Below, one piece after another: positions 49,208 to 59,600 of a stretch of DNA of 64,000 nucleotides. Location of the stretch: positions 46,328,501-46,392,500 of the forward strand of contig NC_088335.1 of NCBI RefSeq assembly GCF_036884655.1, in the 5' to 3' direction. The notes under the pieces were generated by a model. It made no database searches, was not told the origin of the DNA, and saw only the letters and a program-made list of their open reading frames with translations. Positions within the stretch are counted from its first letter, which is position 1. Each line of letters opens with the position of its first letter. Position numbers and translations under genes: made by a program. Source of the stretch: Musa acuminata AAA Group. Taxonomy: Eukaryota > Streptophyta > Magnoliopsida > Zingiberales > Musaceae.

Positions 49208-51147
49208 ATGACGGTGTTCCACCTCTTCAACTGCGCTATCCTCACCTTCGGCCCGCACGCCGTCTACTACTCCGCCACTCCTCTGTAAGCCCCAACACCC
49301 CGCTTCATCCATCGGTTACTTTGATCTGTTTCCCCAATTCATCTCCCCGTTATCGCTCGTCGATGGAAGGTTTCTCGTGTCTCCTTGTTCCAGATTACTG
49401 GAACGCGACTATTACCGGAAACCTAACCCTATGTTCTGCTTGCTTTGATTCGGTTGATATATTTAGATATATCTGGTAATCATGCCAATGTCGTCAAGTT
49501 CGCATTGAGAATTGTGTGGCCAGATCAGATATATTCGCTACTTGGTGGAGTTAATGATAGGTGAATGAATGCAGGTCGGATCTCGTTATGGTGTTTCCTT
49601 GTGGCATTGGAGTTGATTCATGTTTCTTGAAGAAGAGTATTGGATAACATTTCTTTTGCTCGACTCTCCATACTCTTCGTGCTGGCATATTAGTAGATGA
49701 ACTTTCCCTTCTTTAGGCAAGCAATGTATTATTTATAAGACAATGATCAGTGGATGGGAAGTTAGTTAATTTTTGGAGTGTCTTCTGGAAGTTAGTGCAT
49801 CTGTTGTGCAATTCTTGTTTAGCTTTTGGGGCGAGGGTAATGCCTTTAAACATAATTCTTGTATCTCATTTTGTGTTTTTTATGATTATTATAACATATA
49901 TTTGTATCTCATCCGTTATGCATTCCTTTTCATCCATTTGTTTGCATGTGTTTTATATGATTATTATAACACATTTTATGCATTATTGTAAATCTTGGAT
50001 CTCATTCTGTTTTGGCATACAGGTCAGAGTATGATACAGTTGGAACATCTGTTAAAGCTGCTATAGTTTATCTGGGAACTGCATTGGTAAAGGTTTGTGA
50101 ACACAATTTCTGTGTGGTGGTATTGCTGATGTTGCAAAAAAGAGTAATTTTATTTCATTATTTTGGTGAAATTATAGTTTCAATGAACTTGCTATACACT
50201 TTTCAATTTATTTTGGTATTCCTTGTTGATCTGATTGTCCACATATTTTTTGAGTGAGAACAAATTAATCCTGTCAACTTCCAAGCTGAACAATATTCTC
50301 TTCTCTTCAAAACTTTGATATTAACAATCTGCATCATTTCTTCAAATAGAGATAATGTAGAGACCATGAATAAACATACTAGTTTGGCTCTTAGGCGAAT
50401 ATCCCTTCTACTTTTTGCCCTTCTTTTCTTATTCTTCTTGTTTGAGAAAATTGCAGTGGACCTCTTTATCTTTCTTTTCTTGCAAGAAACCTTACACAGT
50501 GGAACTATTGCATTGTTTTGTCAAAATTTCCTCTTTTAACGAGTCATTGTATCTCATTTAGATTTATTGCATGTTGGTTTTATTTTTTTCTCCATTTTAC
50601 ACAGTAGACCATTCAATGTGCAATTATGCTTTCTAACTGTGTACTATTTTACTCTTGGGTGAGCTGTATGCATACTTATTCATTTATAAAAAAAAAGTTG
50701 TATTTTTAAATTTCATTTTCCTTGTCTTATGGTTATTTTCTCTCTATATCAATTTATTTGAATTAAATTTTCCCTCAGAATGTTCTGGTCAGGCATGTCA
50801 CTTTACTTGCGATTAGTTTTTCCCTATGCTAACCTCATCATAGTCCACATGCAGCTTATTTGCCTAGCAACATTTCTTAAAGTACCAGAGAATGATAACT
50901 TTGATCCTTATCAGGTGCTTTCTCCTGTCTTTTAGAATGTCTAAAATTAGAGCATTTTAATTTCATAAACTTACACACATATATATTGATACATCCTGCT
51001 AGAAATTCTAATTTGCTTGTTGTGTTCATTAGGAACTGCTCAAAGCATTAATTGGATTTATAGATGTTGCCAGACTTTATTTTGCATTGGCACAATTGAC
51101 TCACAGAAACATTTCTCAGAATCATAAGTTCCAGGCTGTTGGTCTTG
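49208..51147 (+). CDS. TMEM147 homologue, first four exons only
   Basis: Exons 49208-49284, 50023-50092, 50855-50914 and 51033-51147 join in phase to 111 residues, starting MTVFHLFNCAILTFGPHAVY and ending in KFQAVGLG-. This closely matches the N-terminal half of the plant TMEM147 protein I recall (about 220-225 residues), a multi-pass ER protein; the animal homologue is a translocon- and Nicalin-associated factor. A good GTAAGT donor follows exon 4. I looked for the next conserved exon (expected to start near WAFADS) on plus up to about 62 kb and did not see it. So the gene is either truncated here, or its remaining exons are too diverged or too distant for me to read. The sequence that is present is intact and shows no stop codons. 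Confidence 0.85.
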
Positions 51148-53666
51148 GTAAGTAAGAAAAGAATGTCTGTTTTTTGGTTTAATGATTGGTAGACATTCTA
51201 GCTATTATTTTTGAAAGCTGTAGTTTTTGTAGTGAGATCATAACAATGGAGGATACCTGAATACCAACCGGTTTTTCACTTTTGTCATGGACCCTTCTCT
51301 TACCTCATTCTCATAATTTGTTCTTTATCCGCTGTATTGTCAGCTTTAGACAATGGAGAATGTATAAGTCAGCTGAGTCCCCTGTCAATATGATGAGAGA
51401 AGGCCTTCTGATTAATATTTTTTGATCTTTTTCCTCCTCTGTTCATCTTCATATTCCCACATAGTGCACATATTCTTAGTTCGCTTTTAGCTAGATCCAG
51501 GTGTTACATTCTCAACTTATAAATTAGTATCTCCAGGTTTAATAATTATGATATCCTGCAAGTATCAATGAAGACTAGCACATCTACATGACAAGTTCTA
51601 TTGATGCTAAAGGCACCTTACTTTGAACTAGGGAATTTCCTAGAAGTTACATCTTCCTAATCTATGATACCAGGGCACATGTCATGTTATCAGAAATATT
51701 TGCTTCAGACTGTTGTGATGCAGTTTAGACACAAATTAGATCCCATATAAGGCCAGCAACAATATGGGACACAGATGGACTCCTAGGTCAAAGCATGTTC
51801 TGTGCGCAATGTTGTTTGTTTTTTAGTCTGATTATTTCTTCTTCATCTGTTGGACTCCTAAGGATGAAGTCACATACTGCAAGTGCATGCTTTATAGCAA
51901 ATGGAAAAATCGGTGCAATCTAGTTTGATCCCATTATTTATTCACTCAAGATATGGATGACTGAATCAGATGTGGATATTCACCTAAGTGTCTGGGTCAG
52001 CATGGAGATGAAAATGAGTTTCGGGAAAATAGGAGAAAAGTAATTCTAATAAATTATATTTGATAACCTTGTAAGGATGTGAAAAATCAAAGATAAGTTT
52101 ATGGTAAACATTAAAAACCAAGATGTTTAATTTCTAATATTTTCATACCTGCCTATATCTAAAAACCACCACTAAAGAGTGTTAAAATTTTGACTCGTGG
52201 ACAACAGATATACTTGAAATTTTGCCTGATGTTCATGCGCACGAGTCATCCAACCAAGCAAACAGTGAAGGCCTTCGATTGCCTGGTGAGAGAATGGTTA
52301 TTACAGGGAGAGTTGCTGAAAAGTTATGAGGAGTGAGGATTCTTGGATTTGGTTTGGATTTTTCATTTTTGGTTGGCACACAGGAAAAGAAAATAGTAAG
52401 TCACAGTGAGTGTGAACGCGCAAAATGTAAATATTTGAGTCTAAAAGTGATTTGAAGTTTTGAACTAAAGAGAATTGGAAAAGAAAGATTGACATATATG
52501 ATTTCAGAAGATAACAAGGTTTTTGGTCCTTGAGAATCTTTTTGGTTTGGTGATCTCTAGTAAATATAGTTATTTGTAAAATTCTACAGTCATGTTTTTA
52601 ATCATGTAATTAACCTATCGCAATCTGTCATGTGTTTCTAAATGCCACTTAGCATAATCATAAGTCATGGTCCAAAGCAAGCTCCTGAATGCTTAGAAAC
52701 ATATTTATTACCATGTATCATTCCAACATACTTATTGTCATCTAAGATTAGTCTTGTCCTTCCCACGGTATCACGCTGCCTCTAAGATTAGTCTACCAGT
52801 AGTATGTTGTGTTCGTTTATTGTGGACAATCTACAAACAATTGGTCGGCGAAATATGACGGCATCGTACTTGAGCGGATTGCACAAGGATCGGACCGGAA
52901 AGGGATAAGAGACTATTCAAACGAGAACACGGTGACGGAGCGAAACCTGTTTTTATTCTAGTAAGAGTAGATGTAGGTTTTCCAGGTACAAGGACAACAT
53001 GTTTATCTCTCACTAAATTTTCAGATGATGGACATGTATTCTACAATTTCCACCAATGAGGTATCTGAACAAAGAAATCTCAGGACACATTAGGAACGGA
53101 GTGTCTGTGGAAAAATTGGCTTCTATAGGAAGGGGAGATGGAGAGGAAATTGCATTCAGTATCATTTCTCTCCCTATTCAGAATGCAATGGCTTATGGCA
53201 TGCTATCATCTAGTAATGAAGCACCCACTGAAATCAAGTTGTGGTTCAGATCCTCTGTTTTAGTTCCAAGAACCTCTTGAACTAAGAATTTTCATTTCAA
53301 TTACTCTATATGAGAGCCCACAGAATCATGATCCTAACAGTGCCAGCATTTCAACAAAAACAAATCTGTAATTTCCTTGATATTCTATCCATACAATATA
53401 CTCTGGTTCTTTAGCTCAGAAATCATGCATACCATACGTAGATACCAACCAAGGATATCCACATTTAACTTTGTAACAAATATAAATTTATCAAATAGGT
53501 TTTTCCCATGTGGACTTTGTTCCTTCTTTTTGATAGTCAGCAGTGTTCATGCTTAAATGTGTTCCTATAATACCCTTGGGTCACAATTTAATTAGAATGA
53601 TAAAAAAGCACTCTCCTTCAAGGATTGAAATTAATGTGTTTTATACTCGAGGAATGGAATGTTCAC
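51148..53666. other. Gap between two convergent incomplete genes
   Basis: About 2.5 kb where the 3' exons of both flanking genes would be expected. It is mostly AT-rich, with short frames only (for example 53056-53280 plus) that match nothing I recognise. No retroelement termini are obvious. Confidence 0.5.
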
Positions 53667-56600
53667 CTTCTAAGTTTGTCAAATCTGCTGTTAGATCTGA
53701 AAAACTGAAGTTCCAAAACTGTCCTGATGACCTGATTGAATCTCTTGATGATGCAACACCATCTGCTCCTAGTTGCAATCCTCCACTACTTAAAACATCT
53801 GATGTGAAGGTCGTATCAAGTACTGATGCGTCCATTCCTGTAGGTATCTCAGATGGGGTGAACGGGAAATGGTTGCTTGATGCTGCTGATGCAGAACTCA
53901 CAGCCATCTCTGACATGGATAACATTGCATTGCATTGAGGTACTGAAGGAGCTTCTTCAGTTATGCTGCTGTCCATCACAATATTTAACTGAAGGAGCTT
54001 CTTCAGTTAGGACAGTTTTTAAATAATATTTATTGAGTCTGTTTAATCCGGTTGTTTATTGAGTTGGTTTGATTCAGTTAGAATGAAGTAGAGGTTTATT
54101 TAATATTTATTTATTATTAGAGTTCAAGTCCTGATGGATTTTGTGTGGAACTCTATAAATAGATATGTAATAAAAAATACTATTCTGTCTTTAGACAAAC
54201 CCTAGGAGGCCGATCCCCTCGAAGCGATCATTATCATCCCCATTTCTCCCTTTTCTTTCATGATAAGACTTTAGGGTCTTATCATTTGGTATCAGAGCTA
54301 CGATAAGACCTTTAGGGTCTTATTTTTTGGTATCAGAGCGATGATAAGACCTTTAGGGTTTTATCATTTGGTATCAGAGTGACAATCCTTGGCATTCTCG
54401 CTGTAGTTCGTTATTAAAAAAAAAAAAATTGTGAGTGCGAAGCCAGCAGCCACGCACGCTGTTCCTTCTCAACCAAGAAGAACATTTGCTTCCCGACGCC
54501 GACCGCTATGCCCCGGCCAACAACCTTCTCACCTCGCCTCCTCGCTGCCCGCATCTCGCTCGAGTGAGAAGGGCCGCGGCCGCCGATTCCCAGCCAATGG
54601 ACCACCCATCGCTGCTTATACCGTCGGCGACGCAGCCCTAGCCGCACCGTCATCGCTGGCCTCCCTTGGTTGCAGCTTCGGCCGTGCGATCTGTCGGCGT
54701 CGTTGTTTCTGTGGTGCGATAGAAACAGAGCAGCCGCCGGTCCCTCTGCTGCCGTAGGCGTCGGTCGCCTCTATAGCCGCCGACTACTCCTTCTCCACCG
54801 CTGTCGCTGCTTCTCGGTCGCACGATCACTGCCGCACCATTGTTGCCAGCATCGCCAGCGGCTCCGGCTGTGGTGCGATAGAAACAGAGCACCCTGTTTC
54901 CCATCTCCAGCATCGCAACTTCCCGACCAACGACGACACTCGCTGCCTTTTTCTCCACCGCTGCCGCTGCTTCTCGATCGCTCTATCACTGTCGCCCGCC
55001 TCCTAGCCGCAACCCTCGCCGTGCCCCCCCTTGGGTCGCAGCCACAGTCGCCGGTTGCCGCAACCCTCGTTGCAACGGTTGCAGAAACAGAGCTTCCTTT
55101 GTTGCTACAGCCCCCGTCGATCCCGGTCGCGACCCTCGCTGCCTCCTTCTCCACCGCCAATGCTGCGCTCCGGCCAGCGACCACCGCTGCTGCCAGTCAC
55201 CGCAGCGTTCTCCTCAACTGCTCGTGATCCTTCCATCCAACTCCTTCGGTGGTGCGATAAAAACAGAGTATGCATCAACAAAAATAGTGGCACCCTCTGC
55301 TGCCGCAGCCGCCGATTGTAACCACCGTCGTCGCTCCCGGCCAACGACCAACCCCTCGTTCTGCAGCAGCTGCCCTCCAACAGCGAACGCAGCAACCGCA
55401 GCAAGTACGCTGCCCCTTGGGTCACAGCAACTGCAACCACATCAACGTAGTCGCCTTCCAACCTCGGCGCTCTCACCTCACGCAGCGATAGAAACAGGGC
55501 AGCTACTCTTCCTCCAACGCAGCGACTGCAGCACTGTCGTTGGCGTCCACCTCCTCGGCAACTTCGCATCGACAGTATTGATGCCCTTGATCGACACCAA
55601 AAACAAGAGTTGAGATTACAGATTTGTAGTCTTACGCAATAGCCACTGATAACTCGGTGAAAGCACAAATGGAAGCATTGGAAATCAGAATTGAGAACCG
55701 ATTGCAAGAAACACTTAATGATTTCAAAAAGAACCTACTGGAGAGTCTCAACAAATTTCAACAAAATGGGGGCTCAAGTTCTACGTTGCACAGATCTGAA
55801 AATACAGGGCCCCAAGATTGTGACACAAATTACTCACACATGAAGATGGAATTTCCGAGATGGAAAGATGGAGATCCGACCAATTGGATCTCTAAGGCAG
55901 AAAATTTTTTTCATTTTCACAGAACCCCAGAAGAATCCAAGGTAGAAGTGGTCTCAATCCAGCTCGAGGGAGATGCACTCTAGTGGTATGATTGGTATGA
56001 AACTTTTCACGGAGTTCCTTCGTGGGAGCAGTTCAAAAGAGGACTTCTTGTTCGCTTTGGCCCATCCGAATATGAGAATGTTGATTGTCAGCTTGCCAAA
56101 ATTCGTCAGACTACTACAGTGTTAGAATATCAGAGTATGTTTGAAAAATTGTCAAATCAAGCTAGAGATTGGTCAGACCGACAACTTCTGGATACATTTA
56201 TTGAAGGGCTTATTCCAAAGATCCGGTGTGAAGTTAAGGCTCGTCAACCCCGCACTATGATAGTTGCGATCTCATTTGCAAATCTACATGAGAAAAAAAT
56301 TTGCAAGGAAAGATCAGCAAGGGACTTGTATTATGATGAAAATTGGAGAATGGAGCACCGATGTAAACAAGGGCAACTTCTGATGATTGAGCCAATTAGA
56401 GAGGAACAGGAAGTAAAAGAGTTAGACTTCGATCATAAAGGTATGAAAACCGATGAAGATATTGAAGCCATCACACATACAGTACATGCATTGGCTGGCT
56501 ACACTAACCCACAAACTATGAAAATCGGAGGAACTTTGAAGCATCAACTTATCACTATTTTGATTGATACAGATAACACTAATAATTTTGTGGATAGGAA

Positions 56601-59600
56601 AATTGTAGTCCAATTAGCCCACCACATTGAAGGTTGTGATATATTCGATGCTGATGGACAGATTTTAACTTATGATAGCAAAGGCTAGGAATTTCTTGCA
56701 ACGATTACTACATTGAAAGATCGACCTATTGCTTACACTATTAGAAAGTGGAGACCATACTTACTTGATCAACGGGTTGTGATGCGTTGCAGATAGCCTA
56801 TGACTGAAGTGCTAAAAGACAAGTTCCTCGAGATTGATGCTGCTCAACCTTGAGGACAAGGCTGATTTGAAGAGGGAGGAACTGTTAGGACCCTTTTTCT
56901 GAGCTTTTGAATAATGTTTATTGAGTCTGTTTAGTCCAGTTGTTTATTGAGTTGGTTTGATTCAGTTGGAATGAAGTAGAGGTTTATTTAATATTTATTT
57001 ATTATTAGAGTTCAAGTCCCGATGGACTTTGGGTGGAACTCTATAAATAGGGATGTAACTGCTTCTTTTCAGTAATCTATGAAAAATACTATTATGTCTT
57101 TGGACAAATCCTAGGAGGTCGATCCCCTCGAAGTGATCAAGAAGGGCCGATCCCCTCGAAGCGATCAAGGAGGACCGATCCCCTCGAAGCGATCAAGGAG
57201 GCCGATCCCCTCGAAACGATCATTATCATCCTCTTTCTTCCACGATAAGACTTTAGGATCTTATCATTTGGTATCAGAACGACGATAAGACCTTTAGGGT
57301 CTTATCTTTTGGTATCAGAGCGACGATAAGACCTTTAGGATCTTATCAGAGAGGTGCCTTATGAAACACAGCACCATATGCAATTTGGTAACTAATGAAA
57401 TATACGGCTGTAATTTCTTTTGACACAATTAATCTTAAAAGATGACCTACTGTTGGAAGATCAAGTATGGGACATCAGTGGCAATAAGTCCTTTATGTTA
57501 AGAAAGAATGGTCATCAAATCTGCGGTAACAGTTTTCTAAAATATAATCTGAACCTAAACACCACATGAATTGAGCCAAGTTGCAATTGAATAACAATGT
57601 AACAGGCATAATACAAGTCCGGTCAGCAACTTGGGACTAAGGTATATCTTGGTATGGTTTTATACTATGAACAACATGGACATGCCGGCAGGAAGAATAA
57701 TGCATCTATTTGTCAATCTTATTTTCTTTTTATAGAAAATGGATGGCAACACCCACCATCTTAGCATTATAAGTGAAACTAAAAATGCATGGATATACCA
57801 TTTGCAGAAATGGAGAAGTACAAAGAAATTGTGAAACTAAAATTGTTTCTTCCTTGAAGACTGCAATTTGCCATCCATAAATTAGACTTTACGCTAGCTA
57901 AGATAAAAGATGTCTTGTAAAATCAAATTTCCAGTTCAATCTGGGTCTTCCTTGGAGGTATTAAAAGTCAGGATTACTTCATAGTCACAATTACTTCTAG
58001 TTTTCTCTGATAAGTAACATACATATGAATAAAAAGTCTTAGATCCCATGCCATACCCATGTAAAGAAAGGCAAATAATGTTTTTATTTTTTTCTGTTCT
58101 TTTCTTTTCTCGTTGTATGTGACTGAATAAGTTTTGGGTTTGAGTTTTACTAAAGGTTGCCAATTGGGAATTTTTCTTGCCCAATCCCAAATAAATCATT
58201 TACAACTGGAGAAATCCTGTAAAGCTACAAAAACACTCTTACCCATTTCCAGTATTCATGTGATTGGGATGAAAATTGCCTGGAGCAGGAAATCCATTAA
58301 CTACATGACCGCAGGACAATCCACAGCCCATAGGATCAACATGAAGCTGACCTGTAGTTGGAGTTTGAGACTGAAGAACTGAATACCCCATAGGTAAACT
58401 GTTAACTGCACTGATAACAGGTTGACATTGAATAAGAATGATAAGAGTGAGATGAGACTGCATGCTTCTTACTTATCTAGAATGATTTCTGAAAGTTTTT
58501 TCCAGAAGAAAACTTGAGTCTATGAAATTATAGAAGTGTCCTATATGTATATAACTTGTTATAGTGGGAGGAAATAATTATATAAAAGAGTCAATACCAC
58601 TGGGCCTACGAGAACATGATCGCTTCAACAACAATCTTATGAAATATGGACATGAAATTTTACAAAGAAAAAAGTATATTTACATTCAACTGATACAAAA
58701 GTAATGGAGTTTCCGGAACTTATAGAACAAGATTCAATTTCAAAGAAAGTAGTTATCACATATGTATTTATATACAAGATCATAATGTGATTTCAATGAA
58801 AAGTTAATCCTTTGTTGTTTCAGATCAGATTGATTTGACTATGTGTTACTTACCTAGCAATGCAAATTATACTAGCTTGCCAAGAAGTTTATGAATGCCA
58901 AATGAAAGTTGTCACAAGACAGCACATGCCAAATGAAAGTTGCCAAAAGAAACTTGTGGAGAAGGAAGTCATGATGAATGTCACAACCAGTTATAGTGAA
59001 ACAGCAACTTAGACTATCTTGCAATAGAAATTATCAAATTGAATCTCTTTGACTTTCTCTTAATATTGTTTTTAGCAATTGGAATAAAGAAAAAACTTTT
59101 TATCCGAATAGACCAGCATGAAAATGATTTGTTTCTTCAGCGTCAACCTTATGTAGTAAGCTCTACAAAATTCAGAAAATTTCCAATGTCTTTTACTTGG
59201 GGAAACAAAATGATTTGTTTGATGTGATGAAACAAAATATTTGTTTCAGTTTTCCAAGAAAAAAATGGAATGTAAGAACTAATAAAAAGGGATACTTGGC
59301 CAATGCATGAGATAGTCATTGTGATGAAGAACAAAGTGGCACCAGAATGTGAAGAATTATCATCTACCTGTGATTATTAATGATTTTTAATGAGGGAGCT
59401 TGAAAATAGATTGACACTGAAGAAACAAGAGAGTATTGTTAAGTTTGCATCACTAAATTATTTATAACTTGTTGATAACAAGTGATGATCTCTCAATTCT
59501 GTGGGTTGGCTACATGGATTTTTTTTTTTGTCAAGTATTATTGGGGATGTCACTAGATAATTTAAGTGCCATCATATCCCCTTTATTATTCTATCTTAAT

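Larger units (their letters stand above)
54005..57348 (+). mobile_element. Non-autonomous Ty3/gypsy-like LTR retrotransposon
   Basis: Two LTRs (54005-54366 and 56883-57348) flank 2.5 kb of internal sequence. A TGGTATCAGAG-type primer site follows the left LTR and a purine tract precedes the right LTR. Inside are a GC-rich leader of about 1.2 kb, a gag-like frame broken by one stop, a protease remnant, a short scrap resembling the RNase H end of pol, and then the 3' end. Reverse transcriptase and integrase are absent. The left LTR starts AGTTAGG rather than TGTTAGG. No clean target duplication is visible (TTCTTC-type left flank, GAGAG right flank). It lies antisense within the last visible intron of the minus-strand conserved gene. 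Confidence 0.88.

Noticed and set aside
53056..53280. Plus-strand frame of 74 codons in the gap
   Set aside because: No family resemblance; not the missing TMEM147 exons, which should start near WAFADS.
53543..53938. Plus-strand frame of 131 codons
   Set aside because: It is antisense to the last visible exon of the minus-strand conserved gene, whose protein matches a family.
54431..55610. Several overlapping open frames of 60-200 codons on both strands
   Set aside because: Caused by GC-rich, repeat-driven leader composition of the LTR element.
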